Below, piece after piece: positions 1-8,656 of a stretch of DNA of 64,000 nucleotides (its first letter is position 1; every line of letters starts with the position of its first letter). Origin of the DNA: Streptomyces sp. CNQ-509. GTDB lineage: Bacteria > Actinomycetota > Actinomycetes > Streptomycetales > Streptomycetaceae. The DNA lies in contig NZ_CP011492.1 in the NCBI RefSeq assembly GCF_001011035.1, positions 5,129,001 through 5,193,000 of the forward strand. Direction: 5' to 3'. A model generated the notes under the pieces. That model saw only the letters and a list, made by a program, of their open reading frames with translations, was not told where the DNA came from and made no database searches. A program made the position numbers and the translations under genes.

Positions 1-450
1 GTCGTCCCGTGCGACGTCCGCCCGCAGTTCGCCGGACCGGCGCGCGCGCGAAGCCAGCAGTTCGACCGTCTCCCGCAACTGCTCCTTGCAGTTGACCATC
101 AGACCTTCATCCATCAGCGTCGCCGCGACCCCGCGGATCGTCGACGACACGTCCACGTACCGCCGCATCCACGCCGCCAGCGCCCCCATCGGCGTCCCGG
201 CCTCCGCCGTCAGTGCCCGCGCCGCCGCGTCCAGCTCGTCCACCTGCGTCTGGAACACCTCGCCCATGAGCGCGAAGCGGTCGGGGAAGTGTCGGTACAG
301 CGTGCCGATGCCGACGCCCGCGCGGCGCGCGATCTCCTCCAGCGAGGCGTCCGCGCCGTGCTCGGCGAAGGCCACCGCGGCCTCGCCGAGCAGCCGCTCG
401 TAGTTGCGGCGCGCGTCCGCGCGCATCGGCCGGCCCTGCACCGTTCCCAT
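1..450 (-). CDS. TetR-family transcriptional repressor (3' end cut by window edge)
   Basis: The gene reads leftwards from an ATG at 450 and stays open to the window edge, giving 150 visible codons. The N-terminal 60 residues hold a typical TetR helix-turn-helix: an EEIARRAGVGIGTLYRHFPDR core follows an alpha-helical start that includes ADARRNYERLL. The rest is helical and would be the ligand-binding domain. It is transcribed divergently from a drug-exporter gene at 568, with an inverted repeat between them, so it most likely represses the exporter and itself. An in-frame ATG at 426 is an alternative start. Family assignment is secure; the ligand is unknown. Confidence 0.9.
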   Translation of the reverse strand, partial: MGTVQGRPMRADARRNYERLLGEAAVAFAEHGADASLEEIARRAGVGIGTLYRHFPDRFALMGEVFQTQVDELDAAARALTAEAGTPMGALAAWMRRYVDVSSTIRGVAATLMDEGLMVNCKEQLRETVELLASRARRSGELRADVARDD

Positions 451-505
451 GGGCACCACCCTTCGTCGTCCCCGCTGCCGCCCAGAATGCCATTGCGAAA
501 ACGGA

Positions 506-536
506 GGTAGCCTCCGTATAGTCAAGCGGAGCTACC
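506..536. promoter_or_regulatory. Inverted repeat between divergent TetR and MFS genes, probable TetR operator
   Basis: GGTAGCCTCCG (506-516) and CGGAGCTACC (527-536) form an inverted repeat around a 10-bp spacer, with one base missing from the right arm. It sits between the two divergent starts, where a TetR dimer could block both promoters. The function is inferred from position and symmetry. Confidence 0.55.
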
Positions 537-567
537 CTCCACTTCATTCTCCGCCGGAGGCACATCT

Positions 568-1998
568 GTGTCCACATCCCTGCGCACGCCCGCCGGCCAC
601 GGCATCCGCGGTCACGGCCGAAAGGTCCGCGGCGCCCGCCCGGGGCTCGCCCTCACCACGATCGTCGCCACCCAGCTCATGTTCCTGGTCGACGCCACGG
701 TGGTGAACGTCGCACTCCCCGACATCGCTCTCGACCTCGGCTTCTCCCCGACCCGGATGTCCTGGATCCTCAACCTCTACACCCTCGCCTTCGGCGGCCT
801 GCTGCTCCTCGGCAGCCGTATAGGCGACCGCATAGGCCGCCGCCGCGCCCTCGTCACCGGCGTGCTCGCCTTCACCGCCGCCTCCCTCCTCGCCGGCCTC
901 GCGCCCAGCGGCGGCCTGCTCCTCTTCGCCCGTACCGCCCAGGGGGCCGCCGCGGCCCTCGCCGCCCCCAGCACCCTCGCCCTGATCGCCACCACCTTCC
1001 CCGAAGGCCGCCAACGCGCCCGCGCGCTCGCCGTCTTCGCCTCCATCAGCGGCGCCGGCGCCGCGCTCGGCCTGGTCCTCGGCGGCGCGCTCACCGACCT
1101 CGCGTCCTGGCACTGGGTCTTCCTGATCAACCTGCCCGTCGGCCTCGCCATCGCCTGGCTCGCCCCCCGCCACCTCGACGAAACCCCGCGCCAGCGCGGC
1201 CCGTTCGACGCCCTCGGCGCCCTGCTCGGCACCCTGGGCATGACCTCGCTCGTCTACGCCTTCATCCGCACCGCCGAGCAGGGCTGGAGCGACGGCCTCG
1301 CCCTCGGCGCCTTCGCCGCCGCCGCGGCGCTCCTCGGCACCTTCCTCGCCGTCGAACTCCGCGTCCGCCGCCCGCTGGTGGTCCTGTCGCTCTTCGCCGA
1401 CCGCAACCGCTCGGTCTCGTACGGGACGATGCTGATGGTCCCCGCCGGGATGTTCGGGGTCTTCTACTTCACCACCCAGTACCTGCAGCGGTTCCTCGAC
1501 TACAGCCCGTTCCGCGCCGGCCTGGCGTTCCTGGCGCTCACCCTGCCGCTCTTCGCCGCCTCGCGGTTCGCGCCGCGCGCCCAGGCCAGGTTCGGGCCGA
1601 AGCGCACCGCGCTGGCGGGGCTTACCCTCAACACCGCCGGCATCCTGTGGCTCACCCGCCTCGACGCCTCCTCCGGCTACGCCGACGGGCTGCTGGGCCC
1701 GCTGCTGCTCATGGGCGTCGGGGTCGGGCTGACGATGATGCAGCTCACCACCCTCATCCTCAGCGGCGTCGAGCCCGAGGACGCGGGCTCCGCCTCCGGG
1801 CTGCTGCAGACGATGCAGTACGTCGGCGGCAGCCTGGGCCTGTCCGTCCTGGTCTCCGTCTTCGACATGCGCCTGCGGCACTCCGCCGGGCACACGTTCT
1901 TCGACGGTACGGGCGCCGCGTTCACCGCCGCGGCGGCGTTCTCCGCGGTCGCGCTGCTGCTCATGGCGGGGGCCAGGAACACGACCCGTACGCCGTGA
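568..1998 (+). CDS. MFS multidrug exporter, DHA2 (EmrB/QacA-like) family
   Basis: A 476-residue polytopic membrane protein that would export a hydrophobic drug or metabolite by proton antiport. TM1 carries the DHA2 motif around Asp42 (VDATVVNVALP), motif A is GSRIGDRIGRRR at about 82-93, and motif C (SGAGAALGLVLGG) lies near 161-173. The length fits 14-TM drug antiporters. The start is GTG at 568, with GGAGG at 556-560. It faces a divergent TetR gene and an inverted repeat, a common inducible-efflux arrangement. The substrate cannot be told from sequence. Confidence 0.92.
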   Translation: MSTSLRTPAGHGIRGHGRKVRGARPGLALTTIVATQLMFLVDATVVNVALPDIALDLGFSPTRMSWILNLYTLAFGGLLLLGSRIGDRIGRRRALVTGVLAFTAASLLAGLAPSGGLLLFARTAQGAAAALAAPSTLALIATTFPEGRQRARALAVFASISGAGAALGLVLGGALTDLASWHWVFLINLPVGLAIAWLAPRHLDETPRQRGPFDALGALLGTLGMTSLVYAFIRTAEQGWSDGLALGAFAAAAALLGTFLAVELRVRRPLVVLSLFADRNRSVSYGTMLMVPAGMFGVFYFTTQYLQRFLDYSPFRAGLAFLALTLPLFAASRFAPRAQARFGPKRTALAGLTLNTAGILWLTRLDASSGYADGLLGPLLLMGVGVGLTMMQLTTLILSGVEPEDAGSASGLLQTMQYVGGSLGLSVLVSVFDMRLRHSAGHTFFDGTGAAFTAAAAFSAVALLLMAGARNTTRTP

Positions 1999-2004
1999 AA
2001 ACGC

Positions 2005-2035
2005 GTCGGGGGCGGGCCCGCGGGCCCGCCCCGAC
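2005..2035. terminator. Bidirectional terminator between exporter and accA2
   Basis: A perfect 20-bp palindrome (GGCGGGCCCG followed by its complement, 2011-2030) is extended by GTCGGG on the left and CCGAC on the right. It lies between two convergent stops. There is no T-run, as is common in actinomycetes. Confidence 0.7.
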
Positions 2036-2050
2036 CGCGTCAGATGCGCG

Positions 2051-3808
2051 TCAGTCCTTGATCTCGCAGATGACGGCGCCGGACGTGAGCGTCGCGCCCA
2101 TCTCCGCCGCGAGGTCCTTGACCGTGCCCGCGCGATGGGCGTTGATGGGCTGCTCCATCTTCATCGCCTCCAGCACGATCACCAGATCGCCCTCCGCGAC
2201 CTGCTGCCCCTCCTCGACCGCCACCTTCACGATCGTGCCCTGCATGGGCGAGGCCAGCGCGTCGCCCGAGACCGCGGAGCCGGACTTCTTCGCCGCCCGC
2301 CGCTTCGGCTTCGACCGCCCGGCCGCCGCCGAGGCGACCGCCCCGAGCGACGACGGCAGCGACACCTCCAGCCGCTTGCCGCCGACCTCGACGACCAGCG
2401 TCTCGCGGCTCTCCTCCGCCTCCTCGGCGTCCGCGCCGCCGGCGAACGGGGGGATGCCGCCCGCGAACTCCGTCTCGATCCAACGGGTGTGGACGCTGAA
2501 CGGCTCGACCGCCGAGGCCGGCGCGAACGCCGGATCCCGTACCACCGCGCGGTGGAAAGGCAGCGCCGTCGCCATCCCGGAGACCGTGAACTCGTCCAGC
2601 GCGCGCGCCGCGCGCTGCAGCGCCTGCTGCCGGGTCGCGCCCGTGACGATGAGCTTGGCCAGCAGCGAGTCCCACGCCGGGCCGATCACGCTGCCGGCCT
2701 CCACGCCCGCGTCCAGCCGCACGCCGGGCCCGGCCGGCGGCTCGAAGGCCGTCACGGTGCCGGGCGCGGGCAGGAAGTTGCGTCCCGGGTCCTCGCCGTT
2801 GATACGGAACTCGAAGGAGTGGCCCCGCACCGGCGGGTCGTCGTACCCCAGTTCCTCGCCGTCGGCGATACGGAACATCTCCCGCACCAGGTCGATGCCC
2901 GAGACCTCCTCGGTCACCGGGTGCTCCACCTGGAGCCGGGTGTTGACCTCCAGGAACGAGATCGTGCCGTCCTGGCCGACGAGGAACTCGCAGGTGCCCG
3001 CGCCCTCGTAGCGCGCCTCCCGGAGGATCGCCTTCGACGCCCGGTACAGCTCGGCGTTCTGCTTCGGCGACAGGAACGGCGCCGGCGCCTCCTCCACCAG
3101 CTTCTGGTGGCGGCGCTGCAGCGAGCAGTCCCGGGTGGAGACCACGACCACGTTCCCGTGCTTGTCCGCGAGGCACTGCGTCTCCACGTGCCGCGGGCGG
3201 TCGAGATAGCGCTCGACGAAGCACTCGCCGCGGCCGAACGCGGCGATCGCCTCGCGCACCGCCGACTCGTACAGCTCGGGCACCTCTTCGAGGGTGCGGG
3301 CGACCTTCAGCCCGCGACCGCCGCCGCCGAAGGCGGCCTTGATGGCGATCGGCAGCCCGTGCTCCTCCGCGAACGCCGTGACCTCCCCGACGCCCGCGAC
3401 CGGGTCCTTCGTGCCGGCCACCAGCGGCGCGCCGGCACGCTGGGCGATGTGCCGGGCGGACACCTTGTCGCCGAGGTCGCGGATCGCCTGCGGCGGCGGG
3501 CCGATCCACGTCAGCCCCGCGTCGAGGACGGCCTGGGCGAACTCGGCGTTCTCCGACAGGAACCCGTACCCCGGGTGGACGGCGTCCGCGCCGGAGTCCT
3601 GGGCGGCCTGGAGGACCTTGCCGATGTCGAGGTAGCTCGTGGCCGGGGTGTCACCGCCGAGCGCGAATGCCTCGTCGGCCACGCGGACGTGGAGTGCGTC
3701 CCGGTCCGGCGCGGCGTAGACGGCCACGCTGGCGATACCGGCGTCCCGGCAGGCGCGGGCGACCCGGACGGCGATTTCGCCGCGGTTGGCGATGAGCACC
3801 TTGCGCAC
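2051..3808 (-). CDS. accA2: Acyl-CoA carboxylase alpha subunit (biotin carboxylase plus biotin carrier domain)
   Basis: 585 residues. It carboxylates its own biotin with ATP and bicarbonate and passes the carboxyl group to a beta subunit such as PccB, encoded nearby. It starts VRKVLIANRGEIAVR (biotin carboxylase N-domain) and has the ATP-grasp glycine loop (AAFGGGGRG) and the EVNTRLQVEHPVTE active-site segment. The biotinyl domain is C-terminal, with acceptor Lys550 in EAMKMEQ. The linker before it (about 480-525) is Ala/Lys/Arg-rich. The start is GTG at 3808 with AGGGAG upstream; longer readings from 4090 add a low-complexity, non-homologous segment. In Streptomyces, from memory, this subunit serves both acetyl- and propionyl-CoA carboxylases. 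Confidence 0.95.
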   Translation of the reverse strand: MRKVLIANRGEIAVRVARACRDAGIASVAVYAAPDRDALHVRVADEAFALGGDTPATSYLDIGKVLQAAQDSGADAVHPGYGFLSENAEFAQAVLDAGLTWIGPPPQAIRDLGDKVSARHIAQRAGAPLVAGTKDPVAGVGEVTAFAEEHGLPIAIKAAFGGGGRGLKVARTLEEVPELYESAVREAIAAFGRGECFVERYLDRPRHVETQCLADKHGNVVVVSTRDCSLQRRHQKLVEEAPAPFLSPKQNAELYRASKAILREARYEGAGTCEFLVGQDGTISFLEVNTRLQVEHPVTEEVSGIDLVREMFRIADGEELGYDDPPVRGHSFEFRINGEDPGRNFLPAPGTVTAFEPPAGPGVRLDAGVEAGSVIGPAWDSLLAKLIVTGATRQQALQRAARALDEFTVSGMATALPFHRAVVRDPAFAPASAVEPFSVHTRWIETEFAGGIPPFAGGADAEEAEESRETLVVEVGGKRLEVSLPSSLGAVASAAAGRSKPKRRAAKKSGSAVSGDALASPMQGTIVKVAVEEGQQVAEGDLVIVLEAMKMEQPINAHRAGTVKDLAAEMGATLTSGAVICEIKD

Positions 3809-4216
3809 GTTGGCTCCCTTCTCGGAACACCGAGATTTTAGGTAATGGCGACACCTCTGCGCTGCGGGATCCCGGAGGTGAGCTTTCCCACACAGAGGGT
3901 GATCCGCGCCGCCGCACTCGGGCGCGTAGCCCTGAGTTCCCAAGGTACGCCGCATCCCAGGCCGTGCGCGCCAAACCGGCGTGTGGCCAAGGTCTCGCGC
4001 ACATTGAGCAGAGGGACGGCGCATCTTTTTGTGGGAACCATACGAAGGCGAGACGGAATCTTTTCGGGTCGCCCGTCCGGTCGGATCCATGGCGCAAGCC
4101 TGTCGTGTGCCCGTCGCGTGTCCCTCGCGTGTCCATCGTGCGCGGACCCTTGCCGCCCCGGACTACCCATCAGTAGCGTGAAAGGGCCGTACGGACCTGG
4201 CTCAGGGGGTGCCGCC
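3809..4216. other. 408-bp divergent intergenic region, no gene seen
   Basis: It lies between accA2 (leftward) and a small membrane protein gene (rightward). No ORF with convincing codon structure or RNA gene was found. It contains loosely repeated TCGCGTGTCC near 4115-4137 and presumably promoters for both flanking genes. A TAAAAT hexamer on the minus strand just above accA2 could be a -10 element. Confidence 0.6.
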
Positions 4217-4648
4217 ATGCGCAGAACCGTCGCCGCGGTGGCGGGCGCCGCGCTGCTCGCCGAGGCGGTCGCGCTGGCCGTCGTGCACTTCGTCCTGGGC
4301 TCGGTCGTCGACCGCCAGGACATGTCCCTCGCCGGCCTCGACTCCGGTCTCATGTCGGCCTCCACACGCGCGGCGGGCGTCGCCATCGGGCTCTATCTGC
4401 TCTGCTGCGGCGCGGTCGCGTTGCGCATCGCGGTACGGGACCGGGCCCCCGGGCGCGCCGGGCGGATCCTGCTGGTGAGCTGCGCGGTGCTGCACGCGGT
4501 GCTGGCGGCGGTGGCCGTGGGGCTCGTGGGCTGGGCGGCGTTCGCGGGGCTGATGGTGCTCTTCGGGCTGATCGTGCTGACGTTGACCGCCGAGGACGTC
4601 CCCGTACGGCAGGCGGAGGGCGGCGCCGAGCCGGCGCCGGCGGCCTGA
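4217..4648 (+). CDS. Small four-helix membrane protein of unknown function
   Basis: 143 residues with four hydrophobic segments, at about 3-27, 50-70, 84-106 and 108-125, then a short acidic/Ala-Pro tail. The start is ATG at 4217, 7 nt after CAGGGGG. I recognise no catalytic motif. It sits between accA2 and maf, reads towards maf and is convergent with it. It resembles the small conserved actinobacterial membrane proteins found in this neighbourhood. The role is unknown. Confidence 0.8.
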   Translation: MRRTVAAVAGAALLAEAVALAVVHFVLGSVVDRQDMSLAGLDSGLMSASTRAAGVAIGLYLLCCGAVALRIAVRDRAPGRAGRILLVSCAVLHAVLAAVAVGLVGWAAFAGLMVLFGLIVLTLTAEDVPVRQAEGGAEPAPAA

Positions 4649-4690
4649 GCCGCCTCGTGTCCCGGGCGCCCCGCAGGTCCTGAAGGCGCT

Positions 4691-5299
4691 CTACGCCCAC
4701 AGGTCCGTGATCTGCACCCCCACCTCCGCGAGCAGGCGGCGCAGCAGCGGCAGCGAGATCCCCACGACGTTCCCGTGGTCGCCGTCGATGCCGTCGATGA
4801 ACGCCGACGAGCGGCCGTCGATGGTGAACGCCCCGGCCACGTAGAGCGGTTCGCCCGTCGCCACGTACGCCGCGATCTCCGCGTCGCTCGGCTCGCCGAA
4901 CCGCACCACCGTCCCCGCGGTCGCGCTCGCCCGCCGCCCCGACGCCGTGTCGATCACGCAGTGCCCCGTCTGCAGCACCCCCGAGCGGCCCCGCATCGCC
5001 TTCCACCGCGCCGTGGCGTCCTCGGCGTCCACCGGCTTGCCCAGCGCCCTGCCGTCCAGCTCCAGCACCGAGTCGCAGCCGACGACCAGCGCCCCCGCCG
5101 CCTCCGGACGCGCGGCCACGGCGCCCGCCTTCGCCTCGGCGAGCACCAGCGCCAGCTCCGCCGGGGTCGCGGCGGTGACGGCGTCCTCGTCGACACCGCT
5201 GACGACGACCTCGGGCGCGAGCCCCGCCTGCCGGAGCAGGGCGAGCCGGGCGGGGGACTGCGACGCGAGCACGAGCGTGCGGGCGGGGTGGTGGGTCAT
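4691..5299 (-). CDS. maf: Maf-like nucleoside triphosphate pyrophosphatase
   Basis: 202 residues. Maf proteins hydrolyse non-canonical or pyrimidine NTPs to monophosphates. The family signature S-x-S-x-R is present near the N-terminus (ASQSPARLALL), followed by VSGVDEDA, GCDSVLELDGRALGKP with the conserved acidic residue and Lys, and FIDGIDGDHGNVVG. The start at 5299 (MTHHPART) puts the signature at the usual distance; an ATG at 5308 would add three residues. It lies downstream of accE and the 48-residue membrane ORF, all on the same strand, so an operon running pccB-accE-small ORF-maf is plausible. Confidence 0.93.
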   Translation of the reverse strand: MTHHPARTLVLASQSPARLALLRQAGLAPEVVVSGVDEDAVTAATPAELALVLAEAKAGAVAARPEAAGALVVGCDSVLELDGRALGKPVDAEDATARWKAMRGRSGVLQTGHCVIDTASGRRASATAGTVVRFGEPSDAEIAAYVATGEPLYVAGAFTIDGRSSAFIDGIDGDHGNVVGISLPLLRRLLAEVGVQITDLWA

Positions 5300-5424
5300 G
5301 GGCGTCATCGTAGGCGGCGGCGGTGACATCGCCGCCGGGCACCGGCACCGGTGCACAAGTCGTCATGCGGGCACGGCGGCTCGTGCGGGTGCCGTGGGGG
5401 CCGCGGCGCCCGTACGCCGCCGGC

Positions 5425-5571
5425 TCACGTGGGCAGGACGTCGGGTCCTGCCGCCCCCAGCGCCATCGTCACCACCGCCGCCAGCGCAAGCAGCCAGCCG
5501 GCGCGGCGCAGCCGCCGTTCCGCCGCACGCAACTCCGCGTCGGGCTCGTCTGGAGGGTCGGACCAGAGCAT
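5425..5571 (-). CDS. 48-residue single-TM protein between accE and maf
   Basis: An ORF starting ATG at 5571 (MLWSDPPDEPDAELRAA) and stopping TGA at 5425-5427. It has an acidic, then Arg-rich amphipathic N-terminus followed by one hydrophobic helix (GWLLALAAVVTMALGAAG). GATCGGAAG lies just upstream as a possible ribosome site. It fills an otherwise empty gap of about 340 bp in the acyl-CoA carboxylase cluster and is codirectional with its neighbours. I see the reading frame and topology directly; conservation and function are not known to me. Confidence 0.65.
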   Translation of the reverse strand: MLWSDPPDEPDAELRAAERRLRRAGWLLALAAVVTMALGAAGPDVLPT

Positions 5572-5643
5572 CTTCCGATCGTGCCGGTCCCGCACCCCCG
5601 TGCGCCTGAGTACGGGTACTCACTTACGCGCGGCGCGGACCTC

Positions 5644-5856
5644 CTACGACGGCCAGTACGTCGTACGCCACGCCTTCGGCCCCGGCTGCGGCGTCCGCCG
5701 GGCCAGCACCCGCCGCGCCGGATCCGCCCACTCGCCGGCGGGACCGCCCCGCCCGCCCGGCACGGACGACGCCGCCCGCGCCTGGACCACCGCCAGCGCC
5801 GCCGCCAGTTCCTCCGCCGTCGGGTTGCCCCGGACCACCTTGATCTCGTCGGACAT
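5644..5856 (-). CDS. accE: Acyl-CoA carboxylase epsilon subunit
   Basis: 70 residues. This small actinobacterial subunit binds the beta hexamer and stimulates carboxylase activity. The protein begins MSDEIKVVRGNPTAEELAAAL, the usual epsilon signature (VxRGxPTxEELAAL), and ends with a PKAWRTTYWPS tail typical of the family. It lies 24 bp after the pccB stop with a strong GAGGAGGACAG site before ATG 5856, so it is almost certainly cotranscribed with pccB. The middle is variable and Gly/Ala/Arg-rich, as in other family members. Confidence 0.9.
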   Translation of the reverse strand: MSDEIKVVRGNPTAEELAAALAVVQARAASSVPGGRGGPAGEWADPARRVLARRTPQPGPKAWRTTYWPS

Positions 5857-5880
5857 CTGTCCTCCTCGGCTCCCGCCGCG

Positions 5881-7488
5881 CTACAGCGGGATGTTCCCGT
5901 GCTTCTTCGGCGGCAGCGTCTCCCGCTTGGTGCGCAGCACCCGCAGCCCCTTCGCCACCTGCCGCCGCGTCTCCGACGGCATGATGACGGCATCCACATA
6001 CCCGCGTTCCGCCGCCGCATACGGGTTCAGCAGCGCGTCCTCGTACTCCCTGATCAGCTCCGCGCGCCGCGTCTCCCGCTCCTGCTCGTCCCCGATGGCG
6101 GCGAGCGTGCGGCGGTAGAGGATGTTCACCGCGCCCTGGGCGCCCATGACGGCGATCCGCGCGGTGGGCCACGCCAGGTTCAGGTCCGCGCCGAGGTGCT
6201 TGGATCCCATGACGTCGTACGCGCCGCCGAACGCCTTGCGGGTGATCACCGTGATCAGCGGCACGGTGGCCTCGGCGTAGGCGTAGATGAGCTTGGCGCC
6301 GCGGCGGATGATCCCGTCGTACTCCTGGTCCGTGCCCGGCAGGAAGCCGGGGACGTCGACGAAGGTGAGCACGGGGACGTTGAACGCGTCGCAGGTGCGC
6401 ACGAAGCGGGCGGCCTTCTCGCTGGCCTTGATGTCCAGGCAGCCGGCGAACTGCATCGGCTGGTTGGCGACGACGCCGACGGGGTGGCCCTCGACGCGGC
6501 CGAAGCCGGTGATGATGTTCGGCGCGTACAGCGCCTGGGTCTCCAGGAACTCGCGGTCGTCCAGCACGTGTTCGATGGCCGCGTGCATGTCGTACGGCTG
6601 GCTCGCCGAGTCCGGGATGAGGGTGTCCAGCTCCCGGTCCTCGTCCGTGACCGACGCCTCGCCCTCCTCGGGGAAGGCGGGCGGGTCGCTGAGGTTGTTC
6701 GACGGCAGGTACGACAGCAGCGCCTTGACGTAGTCGAAGGCGTCCTTCTCGTCGCCCGCCATGTGGTGGGCGACACCGGAGGTGGTGTTGTGCGTACGGG
6801 CGCCGCCCAGCTCCTCGAAGCCGACGTCCTCGCCGGTGACGGTCTTGATGACGTCGGGGCCCGTGATGAACATGTGCGAGATACCGTCCACCATGACGGT
6901 GAAGTCCGTGATGGCCGGGGAGTAGACCGCGCCGCCCGCGCACGGGCCGACGATGACGCTGATCTGCGGGACGACACCCGAGCCGTGCACGTTGCGGCGG
7001 AAGATCTCCGCGAAGAGCCCCAGCGCGACGACGCCCTCCTGGATGCGCGCGCCGCCGCCGTCGTTGATGCCGATGATCGGGCAGCCGGTCTTCATGGCGA
7101 AGTCCATCGCCTTGACGATCTTCTCGCCGTAGACCTCGCCGAGGGAGCCGCCGAAGACCGTGAAGTCCTGCGAATACACCACGACGGGGCGGCCGTCGAC
7201 GGTCCCGTAGCCGGTGACCACGCCGTCGCCGTACGGGCGGTTCGCCTCGATGCCGAAGTTCGTCGCGCGGTGCCGGGCGAACTCGTCCAGCTCCGTGAAC
7301 GACCCGTCGTCCAGCAGCAGGTCGACCCGCTCGCGCGCGGTCAGCTTGCCCTTCGCGTGCTGCTTCTCCACCGCGCGCGCCGACCCGGCGTGCGTGGCCT
7401 CCTCGATCCGCCGGCTCAGATCGGCGAGCCGGCCGCCCGTCGTGTGGCTGTCCGCCATCTCGGCGGGGGGCTCCTGGGCCATGGCCAT
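5881..7488 (-). CDS. pccB: Propionyl-CoA carboxylase beta subunit (carboxyltransferase)
   Basis: 535 residues with two crotonase-fold halves. It transfers the carboxyl group from biotin to acyl-CoA, making methylmalonyl-CoA or malonyl-CoA for polyketide and lipid synthesis. Visible features are GINDGGGARIQEGV and the second-half oxyanion segment GGAYDVMGSK. The Asp in that segment (residue 425 here) corresponds, from memory, to Asp422 of S. coelicolor PccB, which favours propionyl-CoA. GGAG lies 10 nt before ATG 7488. accE follows at once and birA, for biotinylation, is divergent, making a self-contained carboxylase locus with accA2. Confidence 0.95.
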   Translation of the reverse strand: MAMAQEPPAEMADSHTTGGRLADLSRRIEEATHAGSARAVEKQHAKGKLTARERVDLLLDDGSFTELDEFARHRATNFGIEANRPYGDGVVTGYGTVDGRPVVVYSQDFTVFGGSLGEVYGEKIVKAMDFAMKTGCPIIGINDGGGARIQEGVVALGLFAEIFRRNVHGSGVVPQISVIVGPCAGGAVYSPAITDFTVMVDGISHMFITGPDVIKTVTGEDVGFEELGGARTHNTTSGVAHHMAGDEKDAFDYVKALLSYLPSNNLSDPPAFPEEGEASVTDEDRELDTLIPDSASQPYDMHAAIEHVLDDREFLETQALYAPNIITGFGRVEGHPVGVVANQPMQFAGCLDIKASEKAARFVRTCDAFNVPVLTFVDVPGFLPGTDQEYDGIIRRGAKLIYAYAEATVPLITVITRKAFGGAYDVMGSKHLGADLNLAWPTARIAVMGAQGAVNILYRRTLAAIGDEQERETRRAELIREYEDALLNPYAAAERGYVDAVIMPSETRRQVAKGLRVLRTKRETLPPKKHGNIPL

Positions 7489-7714
7489 CGCGGTGCAGCT
7501 CCTGCTCGTCGGGGGCGCCTCCGGGGGGGACCCGGGGGAGTGCGGGACTTACCGCTACGTAGGCTATCGGCGCCCGGCCGCCCTACGGGTGCGGCGTTGG
7601 CCACATCCGGAGGCGTGGCGCCGCCGGGGCGGTCTTGACGCCGGTGCGCGGCGGGCGTAGAGGCCCCGTGGCGTCGGCGGGGGCGGGGCCGATGCCTGGC
7701 CGTAGGGTGGCCGT

Positions 7715-8581
7715 ATGAGTGCAGATCGGGGAAGCCGCTGGTCCGACCTCGACCGTCCGCCGCTGAACGCCGACGCGCTGCGCCGGGCGCTCGTACGGGC
7801 CGGAGGGCTGTGGACGTCGCTCGACGTCGTCGAGGCCACCGGCTCCACGAACGCCGACCTCGCCGCGCGCGCCCGCGAGGGTGCGGCCGAGGGCGCGGTG
7901 CTCGTCGCCGAGGAGCAGACGGCGGGGCGCGGGCGGCTGGACCGCCGGTGGTCGGCACCGCCCCGATCCGGGCTCTTCTTCTCCGTACTGCTGCGCCCCG
8001 AGGGCGTTCCCGTCAGCCGGTGGGGCTGGCTGCCGCTGCTCGCGGGCGTCGCCGTCGCGACCGCGCTGCCACGGGCCGCGGGTGTGGACACGGCGCTGAA
8101 GTGGCCGAACGACGTGCTCGTGACCGTCGAAGGCGAGGAGCGCAAGGCGGGCGGCATCCTCGTGGAGCGCCCCGACGCCGCGAGCGAGTCCGTGGTCCTC
8201 GGCATCGGCATCAACGTCACCCTGCGCGCGGACGAACTGCCCGTCCCGCAGGCCGGCTCGCTGGCCCTGGCCGGGGCGAAGGTCACCGACCGCGATCCGC
8301 TGCTGCGCGCGATGCTGCGGTCGCTGGAGCGGTGGTACGGAAGCTGGCGTACCGCCGGCGGCGACCCGGCCGGCGCCCGGCTCCAGGAGACGTACGCGGC
8401 GGGCTGCGCGACGCTCGGCCGGCAGGTCCGCGCGGAGCTGCCGGGCGGGACTGCGGTGACGGGGGAGGCCGTCGCGGTGGACGGTGACGGCCGGCTGGTG
8501 CTGGCGACGGCTGCGGGGCTGGCGGAGCCGGTCAGTGCGGGGGACGTGGTGCACCTGCGATCCGCGGACGAAGCGGAGTGA
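7715..8581 (+). CDS. birA: Biotin-[acetyl-CoA-carboxylase] ligase
   Basis: 288 residues. It activates biotin as biotinyl-AMP and attaches it to the carrier-domain Lys of acyl-CoA carboxylases such as AccA2. Visible motifs are the nucleotide loop GRGRLDRRWSAP, the KWPNDV motif, RKAGGILVE with the catalytic Lys, and a C-terminal SH3-like domain (about 235-285). There is no N-terminal DNA-binding domain, so it is a monofunctional ligase and not a BirA repressor. It is divergent from pccB across a 226-bp gap in which I see no other gene. Confidence 0.95.
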   Translation: MSADRGSRWSDLDRPPLNADALRRALVRAGGLWTSLDVVEATGSTNADLAARAREGAAEGAVLVAEEQTAGRGRLDRRWSAPPRSGLFFSVLLRPEGVPVSRWGWLPLLAGVAVATALPRAAGVDTALKWPNDVLVTVEGEERKAGGILVERPDAASESVVLGIGINVTLRADELPVPQAGSLALAGAKVTDRDPLLRAMLRSLERWYGSWRTAGGDPAGARLQETYAAGCATLGRQVRAELPGGTAVTGEAVAVDGDGRLVLATAAGLAEPVSAGDVVHLRSADEAE

Positions 8582-8656
8582 GCTGGGCCACAATTCCCGT
8601 ATCGTTGAGACCGCAAGGGCGGTGGCCAGGGAACGGACGGGGGGAGGGGGCAGCCG

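Noticed and set aside
544..1893. Very long antisense ORFs opposite the MFS exporter, and similar ones opposite most genes
   Set aside because: In GC-rich actinomycete DNA the complementary and shifted frames of real genes stay open. These have Arg/Gly/Ala/Pro-biased composition, no motifs and no ribosome sites.
5363..5623. 86-codon Arg/Gly/Ala-rich minus-strand ORF over the accE-maf gap
   Set aside because: Composition is that of an off-frame GC-rich reading. The 48-residue ORF at 5425-5571 in another frame has a better start and a clear TM helix.
7489..7714. Divergent pccB/birA gap examined for operators
   Set aside because: It must contain promoters, but no convincing dyad or riboswitch-like structure stood out by eye.
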